Of a DNA stretch of 43,139 nucleotides, positions 8,495-17,344 are shown piece by piece. The position numbers and the translations under genes were made by a program. Positions within the stretch are counted from its first letter, which is position 1. Each line of letters starts with the position of its first letter. Source of the DNA: Actinomycetes bacterium (GTDB taxonomy: Bacteria > Actinomycetota > Acidimicrobiia > Acidimicrobiales > JAKAOS01); NCBI GenBank assembly GCA_021823165.1, contig JAKAOS010000004.1:1-43139 (forward strand), written 5' to 3'. The notes beneath the pieces are model-generated. The model saw only the letters and a program-made list of their open reading frames with translations. It searched no databases and had not been told where the DNA came from.

Positions 8495-10032
8495 TCATTC
8501 ACCAAGCGACGGCCCTTTTGCATCCGGTCAGCTTTCACAGCCAAGCCTGGCCGGGGTCGGGGCGTTATGGGCTGCTGGTGCCGCTTGCGGCAGCGGTGCT
8601 GGCTTGCTGGTTTTGGTTCAAAGAACGCCGCAGTACTGCCCCGGGGGCGCCGGGATCACCGAGGTCCGGTTGGGCCCGCCCCACGGAACTGCGGCCGCTG
8701 CTGGGACGCGGCGGCAGGGGGGAGAGGGTGGTGCTGGGAAAGATCAGGGCCGGACTGCTCTCGGCAGAGCCGCTCCAGTCCCTGGTGGTATTCGGTCCGT
8801 CCCAGAGCCGCAAGACATCGGGGCTTGCGATCCCGGCGATTCTCGAGTGGAAGGGCCCCATTCTTGCCACAAGCGTGAAGGCCGATCTTTTGGCCCAGAC
8901 CCTTGGATGGCGCTCGGCCCACGGACCTGCCTGGGTATTCGACCCGACCGGCTCGACGAGTATGACCAATGCCGAATGGTCGCCGCTGCAGTGCGCAAGA
9001 ACCTGGGCGGGCGCCCGCCGCATTGCCACCTCGCTATGCATGGCAGCCAAATCTGAAGGTTCTGGGATCACAGATGCCGACTTTTGGTATGCCAGTGCGG
9101 CCAAGTTGCTCGCCCCGATGTTCTTGGCTGCCACCATCAGGTCGGCGAATATGGCAGACGTCGTCAACTGGGTGGACCGCCGAATGCACGCCGAGGCGCT
9201 TTCCGCCCTGGAGTACGGTGGCCACCAAGAGGCTCTCCAGGCCCTTCGAGCCGTCCTCTTCCGAGAGGAACGCCAGCTCAGCTCGGTTTTTGCAACTGCA
9301 GAGGCCGTGCTCGAACCCTTTGCCGAGCCCTGGGCTCCCAGCAGCGGCCAGATTGATATCGAAAAGTTCCTGAACGGCTCGCCGGCCACCCTTTACGTCT
9401 GTGCCCCGTCCCACGACCAGAGGAGGCTCAGGCCCGTCTTTGCGACCCTGATATCTGAGGTTTTGCGTAGTGCCTACGCCCTCTCTCTCAGCCAGGCCCG
9501 CCCGCTCTCCCCTCCGCTGCTCGTGGTGCTGGACGAGGCGGCGAACATAGCGCCGCTTTCCGATCTCGACTCATTGGCCTCAACGGCGGCTGGGCATGGG
9601 ATCCAGTTGATCAGCGTGTGGCAGGATCTGTCCCAGCTCCGTGCCCGTTATGGGGAACGGGCGGCGACCGTTGTCAACAACCACCGGGCGAAACTCGTCC
9701 TGTCGGGTATCTCCGACCCGCCCACACTCGAATATGCAAGCGCTCTCGCGGGGCACAAGGAGACCCGTTCGGTTTCCTGGACCAGGACTCCCGGCGGGCA
9801 GAGGTCTGCCACCACCGCTCCCGAGCGGCATCAGCTGGCACCCCCCGACTCCCTCCGGCGGATGCGGCCCGGCACGGCCCTGCTCCTCTATGGCCACCTT
9901 CCCCCCGCCCGGGTCCGCCTCCGCCCCTACTGGGAGGACCCCGGTCTTGCGAGGCGGGCAGATATGTCCAAAAGACCCGATGCCCGCTCACGCCCCGGTC
10001 CATCTGTGCCCAGCCAAACCGAGCGGATGTGA
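8485..10032 (+). CDS. TraG/VirD4-like type IV coupling ATPase
   Basis: N-terminal TM, P-loop-like VVFGPSQSRKTSGLAIPAILEW, TSVKADLL, Walker B LLVVLDEAANIAPL, C-terminal TraM-recognition-like region LISVWQDLSQLRARYGERAATVVNNHRAKLVLSGISD. Confidence 0.85.
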   Translation: MAMIIHQATALLHPVSFHSQAWPGSGRYGLLVPLAAAVLACWFWFKERRSTAPGAPGSPRSGWARPTELRPLLGRGGRGERVVLGKIRAGLLSAEPLQSLVVFGPSQSRKTSGLAIPAILEWKGPILATSVKADLLAQTLGWRSAHGPAWVFDPTGSTSMTNAEWSPLQCARTWAGARRIATSLCMAAKSEGSGITDADFWYASAAKLLAPMFLAATIRSANMADVVNWVDRRMHAEALSALEYGGHQEALQALRAVLFREERQLSSVFATAEAVLEPFAEPWAPSSGQIDIEKFLNGSPATLYVCAPSHDQRRLRPVFATLISEVLRSAYALSLSQARPLSPPLLVVLDEAANIAPLSDLDSLASTAAGHGIQLISVWQDLSQLRARYGERAATVVNNHRAKLVLSGISDPPTLEYASALAGHKETRSVSWTRTPGGQRSATTAPERHQLAPPDSLRRMRPGTALLLYGHLPPARVRLRPYWEDPGLARRADMSKRPDARSRPGPSVPSQTERM

Positions 10033-10205
10033 GCCTGGGTAGGTCCCATTCCCCAAACGCTTCGGCCTCGCCTGGTCTGCGCCCAGAAGCCCGGCCACCG
10101 CGTGTGGCCTGGTGACAAAAGCACTGGTTGGCTCCCCGGCGTCATGGCACAACCGAGGGCGGCTGCCAAGAGCCCGAAGCGGGATTGGGTCTCGGGCGGG
10201 CTCGG

Positions 10206-10607
10206 TCAGCTTGCCTGAGGCTCGGCCAGGGCTCGCAGGACCTCGGCCAAAGTGGACAACTCCATGGCCTTGTCGAGGTAGGTGTCGGCCCCTTTGCGCA
10301 AGGCGTCGCTCAGGGTGTAGGGGTCGGGGAAGGAGGAGAGCACGGCGATCTTGGCTTTTGGCGCTGCGGCCCTGATTTCAGGGATTGCCGTCAGGCCGTC
10401 CATGCCAGGCATTTCCAGGTCCAAAAGCACCAGGTCCGGCTGCGTGAGGGACGCGACGAGAATTGCCTCCTCGCCCGAGGCGGCCTCCCCAACAACGTTG
10501 AACGCCTCGTCGAAGGACAGGCAGATTTTGGCGATCCGCCGCGCCATGGGGTCGTCGTCGACTACGACAACTCCAAAGGGTTGCCGCTGCTCTGGCTGGC
10601 TCGACAT
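10206..10607 (-). CDS. Single-domain (receiver-only) response regulator
   Basis: VVVVDDDPMARRIAK...DLVLLDLEMPGMDGL...KIAVLSS...KGADTYLDKAMEL; no output domain. Start at MSSQPEQ (10607) avoids the overlapping esterase 3' end. Confidence 0.8.
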   Translation of the reverse strand: MSSQPEQRQPFGVVVVDDDPMARRIAKICLSFDEAFNVVGEAASGEEAILVASLTQPDLVLLDLEMPGMDGLTAIPEIRAAAPKAKIAVLSSFPDPYTLSDALRKGADTYLDKAMELSTLAEVLRALAEPQAS

Positions 10608-10704
10608 GGTCTGTTCCTCGTCTCCATGGGTGCTCTGCGGCACCCGTTGATAAATTACTCGGCACGCATGGGCGAAAAGTGGAGTATGTGGTGCCAGTTC
10701 GCCT

Positions 10705-12201
10705 TCAGCCATGCCCCCATCGTTGCCGGGCGGTCCCAAATGGGTCCGGGGTCAGCGACCAGCCGCCCGAGATTTCCATCGCTAAGCGTTCCGGGGGGTC
10801 CCAGGGGGGCCAGGAGACCCCGTCGGGGCCCAGCGGAGCCCCGCTCTTGGCGAAGCTGCCCCATGCCCTGCTCATGTGCTCGGCCAGAGCGGTTGCATCG
10901 GGAGAGGCACCGGTCATAGCCGATGCCGCGGGGCAATGCAGGTTTCCGAAGGGAAACGGCACCTCCAGGCCGTGGTAGGCGCCGAGAGCTCCCCCAAATG
11001 CCGGCGACGGCCAGCTGAAGAGGTAACCGAAGCACCTCCCGCCGACCGAGGCATGGGCATCCAGGAGCCGCTGCGCCGGGAGGTGGAACAGGCCGTCTGT
11101 CAAACAACTCTCCCACCTCTCTTTGTCGGTGGCGTTCTCCATCGTTGTCCGGTAGGACTCCCATGGGCAATCCCCAGCGACCCCGAATAGCCCCTCGGCC
11201 TTGATCGCAGGGTTTTCTCCCTCGGCAAGTTGCATGAGTTCGGGATAGACGAGGTTGAACAATCTCGCCTCCTGGGCATTGGCGCCGACCATCAGCTCGC
11301 CACCGGAAAAGGCGCCCAGGCCCAAGGCGGCTTCCGGGTCGCTCTGGATGAGGGCCTGGTCGATCACCGGTCCGAAGGGGAATGCGGGGAAGGCTTTGGC
11401 GAGCAGCTGGGTTTGGGCATCCAAGAGCTGGGTGACCGAGAGCTTGGTGAGCGCCATAACGTCTGTGTTTTCCAGGCCGGCCGAGCCAGCCAGCTCTGCA
11501 GCATGGCCAGCCGCCTGCCTGGAGGACCGAGTCCCAACAGGGGCGGCCGACTGCAGGATTGCCCTGGCAAACAGGCCCTTTGCCGCCTTGGATCCGAACA
11601 TCGAGGCGATGCTTATCGCTCCTGCGGACTCCCCGAAGGCACAGACGCTCCCCGGATCTCCCCCGAAGTGGCCGATGTTCTCAGATACCCAGCGCAGCAC
11701 TGCGATCTGGTCGGACAGGCCGGCGTTTCCCGAACCGTCGTAGTCGCTTCCCCCGAAAGACGACAGATCCGTATAGCCCAGAGCCCCCAACCTGTAGTTG
11801 CACGTGACCACCACGACGTCTTGTTTTGCCGCCAACCTGGCCCCGTCGTAGAGGGCGACCGATCCCGAGCCGTTCAGGAAAAGGCCGCCGTGGAACCAGA
11901 CCATGACCGATCGCGAGCCCTCGAGAGAGGGAGTCCAAATGTTCAGGTGGCAGCAATCCTCGCTCATCTGTTCACCCGCGATCCCCAAGAAGTGCTCCAG
12001 TGGCGTAATGGGCTGGGGGCAGATGGGACCGAATCGGGAGCCGTCCCGTATGCCGTGCCACGCCTCGGGAGGGGCCGCCGGGCGGAATCTGAGGTCCCCC
12101 AGGGGGGGACGGGCGTAGGGGATCCCCTTGAAGGCAAGTACCCCCAGTTCGTCTCGCACCCCAGATACCCTTCCCTGGGCGGTGCGTGCGACCTCCGGCA
12201 T
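10705..12201 (-). CDS. Carboxylesterase type B / para-nitrobenzyl esterase-like
   Basis: GxSxG nucleophile elbow CAFGESAGAISIASM; GIPYARPPLGDLRF; CHLNIWTP; Glu/His region consistent with type-B carboxylesterases. Confidence 0.92.
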   Translation of the reverse strand: MPEVARTAQGRVSGVRDELGVLAFKGIPYARPPLGDLRFRPAAPPEAWHGIRDGSRFGPICPQPITPLEHFLGIAGEQMSEDCCHLNIWTPSLEGSRSVMVWFHGGLFLNGSGSVALYDGARLAAKQDVVVVTCNYRLGALGYTDLSSFGGSDYDGSGNAGLSDQIAVLRWVSENIGHFGGDPGSVCAFGESAGAISIASMFGSKAAKGLFARAILQSAAPVGTRSSRQAAGHAAELAGSAGLENTDVMALTKLSVTQLLDAQTQLLAKAFPAFPFGPVIDQALIQSDPEAALGLGAFSGGELMVGANAQEARLFNLVYPELMQLAEGENPAIKAEGLFGVAGDCPWESYRTTMENATDKERWESCLTDGLFHLPAQRLLDAHASVGGRCFGYLFSWPSPAFGGALGAYHGLEVPFPFGNLHCPAASAMTGASPDATALAEHMSRAWGSFAKSGAPLGPDGVSWPPWDPPERLAMEISGGWSLTPDPFGTARQRWGHG

Positions 12202-12241
12202 GGATCGAGGTTAGACACTGCAGCTTCGCTGCGGAGGTCGG

Positions 12242-13447
12242 ATGAGCTCGGGCGCCGGCGGCATAGCATGCGGCGTGGCCTCCTTTGCCCTCCCGACCAA
12301 CGCCGAAGGTGTCCTGCCGGGCCAGATGCTCGAAGCGGCGATAGTGGCAGGGGTGATCGGCACCCAGGGTGCCGATCGCATCCCCCGGGACAATCTCCAG
12401 CCCGCCAGCCTGGACCTTCGCCTGGGATCGGTCGCCTACAGGATGCGCTCGAGCTTCCTCCCCGATCGCCACACCGTCATTGAACGCATGGGGGAGCACC
12501 TGATCGACGAGCTGAGCCTCACGGGCAGGGGTGCGGTGCTGGAGACGAACCGGCCCTATCTCATCCCGCTCAAAGAGTGCCTCGACCTGCCGCCCACCGT
12601 CCGGGGCAAGGCGAATCCCAAGAGTTCCACGGGACGCCTGGACATCTTTACGAGGGTCATCACCGACAGGGGCCGCCGCTTCGACGAGGTTCGGGCGGGA
12701 TATCGTGGCCCGCTGTATCTGGAGGTGGTCCCGCTCTCCTTCGCCGTCCGGGTCTCAGAAGGGCTCACCTTGAGCCAACTGAGGCTGGCGATTGGCAAAA
12801 GCGAGTTGAGCGACGAGGAGATCGCCAAGACTCATGCCAAAGAGCCATTACTGGTCGCCGACGGCCGCCCCCTACCGGCCCCCGAGTTGGAGCTGTCCAA
12901 CGGCCTTTTCATGGGCCTTGGGCTTTCGGCCACCCCCGGTGCCCGTGCCGGCTACCGAGCCCGGGACAATGCCCCGTTGCTCGACCTCACCCGCCCGGGA
13001 CCCCTGGACCCCTCGGAGTACTGGGAGGAAGTTCGGGTGGAACAGGGGGGGAGGATCATCCTCACCCCGCAGCGCTTCTATCTCCTCATGTCGAAGGAGT
13101 CGGTAATAGTGCCCCCCGGACTGGCTGCGGAGATGACCGCCTACGACCCCACCAGCGGTGAGCTCCGGACCCATTATGCAGGATTTTTTGATCCGGCATT
13201 CGGATACGAGCGTTCGGGGGAGACCAATGGCTCCCGAGCGGCTCTCGAGGTGCGCGCCCACGAGGTGCCCTTTTCCATAGAAGATGGCCAGAAGGTCTGC
13301 AAGCTCACCTTCGAACGGATGTTGGAGGAGCCGGAGCGCTTGTATGGGTCCGAGTCCAACTCCTCCTACCAGGGACAGCAGGAGGCCCTCGGGAAGCACT
13401 TTCTTTCCGGCGCCGCCCGCAATGCCGGCACAGGCATTGCTGGGTGA
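12242..13447 (+). CDS. Long-form (two-domain) 2'-deoxycytidine 5'-triphosphate deaminase-like protein
   Basis: LQPASLDLRLGSVAYRMRSSFLP and KANPKSSTGRLDIFTRVITD resemble the dCTP deaminase/dUTPase fold; about 400 aa with a second related half (SAEMTAYDPTSGELRTHYAGFFDPAFGY). Confidence 0.75.
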   Translation: MSSGAGGIACGVASFALPTNAEGVLPGQMLEAAIVAGVIGTQGADRIPRDNLQPASLDLRLGSVAYRMRSSFLPDRHTVIERMGEHLIDELSLTGRGAVLETNRPYLIPLKECLDLPPTVRGKANPKSSTGRLDIFTRVITDRGRRFDEVRAGYRGPLYLEVVPLSFAVRVSEGLTLSQLRLAIGKSELSDEEIAKTHAKEPLLVADGRPLPAPELELSNGLFMGLGLSATPGARAGYRARDNAPLLDLTRPGPLDPSEYWEEVRVEQGGRIILTPQRFYLLMSKESVIVPPGLAAEMTAYDPTSGELRTHYAGFFDPAFGYERSGETNGSRAALEVRAHEVPFSIEDGQKVCKLTFERMLEEPERLYGSESNSSYQGQQEALGKHFLSGAARNAGTGIAG

Positions 13448-13510
13448 CCCCAGCAGCCATGACAGACGCGGATTCGGGGGCGACCGCATCGGCCAACTAG
13501 CGTTGCAAAC

Positions 13511-14077
13511 GTGAAAAGGGCCAATTTTGCATTTGCCGCTTTAGTCCCCATGGCCGCTCTCCTGGCCGGCTGTGGCCAAGCGGCGTCCCAAACAAAGACC
13601 ACGACGTCCACCAAATCCACTGCGACAAGTGGCGGGGGTGTTACCGGGACGAAGAACTCGGCCTCGGCGCCTTCTACGGCCCAGTTCCCAGCGGTGGCTC
13701 ACGCCGCGGACACAAAGGTCGCCCCGGTCATCGGCATTGGCCACCAACCTGCTCCGAGCACCCTCCAGATCCGCAACCTGGTGACTGGGACGGGCGCAAC
13801 CGCTACGGCCTCCAGCACGGTGACGGTCAACTATACCGGCACGAGCTACACCTCGGGGAAAATCTTTGACTCCTCCTGGAGCCGCGGGACCCCGGCCACC
13901 TTTCCCCTGAACGGTGTCATCCCCGGATTCAAAGACGCCATCGTGGGCATGAAGGTGGGCGGGCGAAGGGAAGTAGTGATACCTCCCTCCCTCGGCTATG
14001 GGTCCCAGGGATCACCTCCGGCGATTGCACCCAATGAGACCCTGGTGTTTGTGATCGACCTTTTAAAGGTGCACTGA
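13511..14077 (+). CDS. FKBP-type peptidyl-prolyl cis-trans isomerase, lipoprotein
   Basis: Lipobox ALLAGCG; TVTVNYTGTSYTSGKIFDSSW...GVIPGFKDAIVGMKVGGRREVVIPPSLGYGSQG. Confidence 0.93.
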   Translation: MKRANFAFAALVPMAALLAGCGQAASQTKTTTSTKSTATSGGGVTGTKNSASAPSTAQFPAVAHAADTKVAPVIGIGHQPAPSTLQIRNLVTGTGATATASSTVTVNYTGTSYTSGKIFDSSWSRGTPATFPLNGVIPGFKDAIVGMKVGGRREVVIPPSLGYGSQGSPPAIAPNETLVFVIDLLKVH

Positions 14078-14151
14078 GCCGCTCTCATCCGAGCAGCGGA
14101 GGTTTGCCAAGCTAGTCTCGCCCCTCAAGGCGCACTCTTGGCAGCTGAACG

Positions 14152-17100
14152 GTGCGTTTGGCCGGAATGCAAGGAGCGAGGTTGTTCGAAGCAGTGCCTC
14201 CGCAGATGGATCTTCTCTCCACAGAGGCGGAGGTCTTGGAGTTTTGGGAGCAAAACGACGTCTTCCGGCGCTCCGTAGCCGGAAGGGAGGGCGGGGAGGA
14301 CTTCGTCTTCTACGAAGGTCCCCCGACCGCCAATGGAAGGCCGGGCCTGCACCACGTGTGGGCACGCGCCTACAAGGACCTCGTTTGCCGATTCTGGACG
14401 ATGCGAGGCCGCCGCGTGTTGCGCCGAGCCGGCTGGGACACCCACGGGCTGCCGGTAGAGGTGCAGGTCGAGCGGGAACTCGGCCTTGGGGGCAAGGGCG
14501 AGATAGAGCGCTATGGCGTTCAGCAGTTCGTCGATCGTTGTCGGGCGTCTGTATATGAGTTCGTGGAGGAATGGGAAGCCCTGACGCGGCGCATCGGCTA
14601 CTGGGTGGATCTGGCCGGGGCCTATTGGACCTTGGATCCCGGCTATGTCGATTCGGTTTGGTGGCACCTTCGTCAACTCTGGGACAAGGGCCTGCTGTTC
14701 GAGGACTACAAGGTCGTCCCCTACTGCCCTCGGTGTGGCACCGCTCTGTCCAGCCACGAACTCGGCCAACCCGACGTCTATCGGGAGGTCTCGGACCTGG
14801 CGGCCTTTGTCCGCTTTCCCCTGGAGGGAGCCGCCCCCGGCGCTGCGACACACCTTGCGGTGTGGACGACCACCCCATGGACTCTGGTCTCCAACACGGC
14901 CGTGGCTGTTGGGAAAGACCTGGAGTATGTGGTGGTAGATGGCACCATCGTCGGGGCCGAGGCGGCCGAGGCGCTCTTCGGGCCCGATGCGGCGGCGGCC
15001 ACGGCTCGAATGCGCGGCTCTGAACTCGTGGGCCTCCGCTACCGGCGCCCTTTCGACCTGTTGGAACCACCGGAGGGCAAAGACGGCTGGAGGGTGGTGG
15101 AGGCGGGCTTTGTGACCGAGGCAGAGGGAACCGGGCTCGTGCACATAGCTCCGGCATTCGGGGCCGACGACTGGGCGCTTGGGCGCAGGGAGAACCTCCC
15201 GACACTGAATCCCATCGGAGCCGACGGGCGCTTCGGTGCAGAGGCGGGGTGGCTGGCTGCCAAGGCGGCCAGGGAGGTGGACGCCGAGATCGTCGGATAC
15301 CTGGAGTCCCAAGGGCTCCTGATCCGGGCGGAGCCCTATGTCCACTCCTACCCCCATTGCTGGCGATGCAGCACCCCACTTCTGTATTGGGGGAAGCCCT
15401 CTTGGTATGTGGCGACGGCAGGTCGCAAAGAGGATCTGCTGAGTGCAAACGAGACCATCACCTGGCGCCCGGAACACCTCAAGCATGGCCGTTTCGGGGA
15501 GTGGCTCGCCAACAACGTGGACTGGGCACTCTCCCGGGACCGTTTCTGGGGCACCCCCTTGCCCATCTGGCTCTGCGAGGAGGGCCACAGCGTCTGTGTG
15601 GAGTCGATGGCGGAGCTCTCCCGGCTGGTGGGCCGGGATTTGGGGGGCACCGATCCGCACCGGCCGGGGATCGATGCAATCCGCTTTGCCTGCCCGACCT
15701 GCGGCGGCGAGGCCAGCCGGGTGGAGGCGGTGATCGACGCGTGGTTCGACTCGGGATCGATGCCGGCGGCGCAGTGGGGCTACCCCTACTCCACCCATTC
15801 CGCTGAGAGCTTCCGTTTTCCAGCCGACTTCATCGCAGAGGCAATTGACCAGACCAGGGGCTGGTTCTACTCCCTTTTGGCAGTGAACGTCCTGGTGCAC
15901 GGTGCCGCCCCTTATCGCACCGTGATGGGCCTTGGCCACATCGTGGACTCCGAGGGCCGCAAGATGTCCAAGAGCCTCGGCAACGTCATCGACCCCTGGT
16001 CGATACTCGATTCCCGGGGGGCAGACGCCTTGCGGTGGTGGATGTTCAGCCAGGGATCGCCCTGGACGTCGACCCGCACCAGCCTCGAGGCCATTGATCT
16101 TTCGACCTCGGAAACGCTGGTGACCCTGTGGAACACCTGGTCGTTTTTCTCCACCTATGCCTCTTTGAACGGATTCGACCCGAGCGACCCTCGCATCCCA
16201 GAGCTATCTTCCCGATCGGTGCTGGACCGCTGGCTGGGTTCCCGTGTCGCTGGGACAATCGAGGCCGTCAGCTCGGCCATGGAGGACTACCAACCCCTCC
16301 AGGCCGCCACGGCGATTGGGTCTTTGATCGACGACCTGTCCAACTGGTATGTGCGCCGCAGCCGGAGAAGGTTTTGGCGAACCGACCCCGATGCCGACGA
16401 GACCGATTCGCTGGCGGCGCATGCTCAGCTGCACGAGGCCCTTGTCACGGTTTCTTTGCTGTTGGCCCCCTTCTGCCCCTTTGTGGCCGAAAGGATGTGG
16501 CGGCAGTTGACCCTGGCAGCCGAGGGGGACTCGGTCCATCTGGCCGATTGGCCGGCACGAATCCCCCAGCGCTCAGATCCCGCCTTGGAATCCGAGATGG
16601 AACTTGCCCGCAAGTTGGTTTCCCTGGGGCGATCCGCCCGGTCCCAGGCCGGGGTCAAGGTTCGCCAACCCCTCCGCCGTGCCCTTGTGGTGCTTCCGCC
16701 GGATGCGCCAGGTTTGCTTTCGGAGGTGATCGCCGAGGAGTTGAACGTCGACGAGGTGGTGTCGACCGAGGCGATGGGGGACGTGCTCTCCTATGAACTC
16801 CTGCCCAACTTCCGCATCCTCGGGCCCCGCCTGGGCGAAGCGGTCAAGGAGGTCCGCGGGGCTTTGAACAGCCTTGACCAGGCGGTGGCGGCTGAGACCC
16901 TGGCCTCTGGCGGGTCGCTCAGCCTGGAGCTTTCGGCAGGGAAGGTCGAGGTGGCACCGGAGGAGATTGAGGTCAGGGTCAACCCCAAAGAGGGCTTTGC
17001 GGCATCGCGTGATGCCACCGTTGCAGTCGCACTCGAGCTGGAGGTCGATGCAGAACTTGCACTACGGGGCCGACTGCGGGACCTGGTTCGCCAACTGCAG

Positions 17101-17301
17101 GAATTGCGCCGCCAGAGCGGCTTTGCGGTCTCCGACCGGATCAGGTTGTGGATGCAAGGCGTGGAGGACCTGTCTGGCAGCTCCGACCTCATAGCCCGCG
17201 AGGTTCTTGCGGTCCAGGTGAGCTTCTCGGAAGGAAACGGTGAGAGCCATGTGGTCGAACTCGACGACCGTATGGCCCGGGTTTGGTTGGAAAAGGCCTA
17301 G
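14152..17301 (+). CDS. ileS: Isoleucyl-tRNA synthetase
   Basis: Class I aaRS: PPTANGRPGLHHVWARAYKDL, GWDTHGLPVEVQVE, KMSKS motif GRKMSKSLGNVIDP, C-terminal anticodon-binding region. True start may be slightly downstream. Confidence 0.93.
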   Translation: MRLAGMQGARLFEAVPPQMDLLSTEAEVLEFWEQNDVFRRSVAGREGGEDFVFYEGPPTANGRPGLHHVWARAYKDLVCRFWTMRGRRVLRRAGWDTHGLPVEVQVERELGLGGKGEIERYGVQQFVDRCRASVYEFVEEWEALTRRIGYWVDLAGAYWTLDPGYVDSVWWHLRQLWDKGLLFEDYKVVPYCPRCGTALSSHELGQPDVYREVSDLAAFVRFPLEGAAPGAATHLAVWTTTPWTLVSNTAVAVGKDLEYVVVDGTIVGAEAAEALFGPDAAAATARMRGSELVGLRYRRPFDLLEPPEGKDGWRVVEAGFVTEAEGTGLVHIAPAFGADDWALGRRENLPTLNPIGADGRFGAEAGWLAAKAAREVDAEIVGYLESQGLLIRAEPYVHSYPHCWRCSTPLLYWGKPSWYVATAGRKEDLLSANETITWRPEHLKHGRFGEWLANNVDWALSRDRFWGTPLPIWLCEEGHSVCVESMAELSRLVGRDLGGTDPHRPGIDAIRFACPTCGGEASRVEAVIDAWFDSGSMPAAQWGYPYSTHSAESFRFPADFIAEAIDQTRGWFYSLLAVNVLVHGAAPYRTVMGLGHIVDSEGRKMSKSLGNVIDPWSILDSRGADALRWWMFSQGSPWTSTRTSLEAIDLSTSETLVTLWNTWSFFSTYASLNGFDPSDPRIPELSSRSVLDRWLGSRVAGTIEAVSSAMEDYQPLQAATAIGSLIDDLSNWYVRRSRRRFWRTDPDADETDSLAAHAQLHEALVTVSLLLAPFCPFVAERMWRQLTLAAEGDSVHLADWPARIPQRSDPALESEMELARKLVSLGRSARSQAGVKVRQPLRRALVVLPPDAPGLLSEVIAEELNVDEVVSTEAMGDVLSYELLPNFRILGPRLGEAVKEVRGALNSLDQAVAAETLASGGSLSLELSAGKVEVAPEEIEVRVNPKEGFAASRDATVAVALELEVDAELALRGRLRDLVRQLQELRRQSGFAVSDRIRLWMQGVEDLSGSSDLIAREVLAVQVSFSEGNGESHVVELDDRMARVWLEKA

Positions 17302-17344
17302 CCCCAAAGGTCCCGGGCCAACAAGCGCTTGGGCCTTTGAGCTT

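Noticed and set aside
10940-12483. Plus-strand ORFs (e.g. 11230..12483, 417 aa) opposite the carboxylesterase
   Set aside because: Antisense to a motif-complete type-B carboxylesterase; shadow ORF.
14078-14151. T-box or other riboswitch upstream of ileS
   Set aside because: No T-box-like conserved sequence or specifier loop recognisable in the ~75-bp gap.
14330-14400. Unusual HIGH motif in IleRS (GRPGLHHVWAR)
   Set aside because: Similar GxHH forms are, to my knowledge, normal in actinobacterial IleRS; not evidence of divergence.
14063-15939. Long minus-strand ORFs (461 and 604 aa) antisense to ileS
   Set aside because: They lie antisense to the conserved IleRS coding sequence; composition (Pro/Arg-rich or low-complexity) fits high-GC shadow ORFs without motifs.
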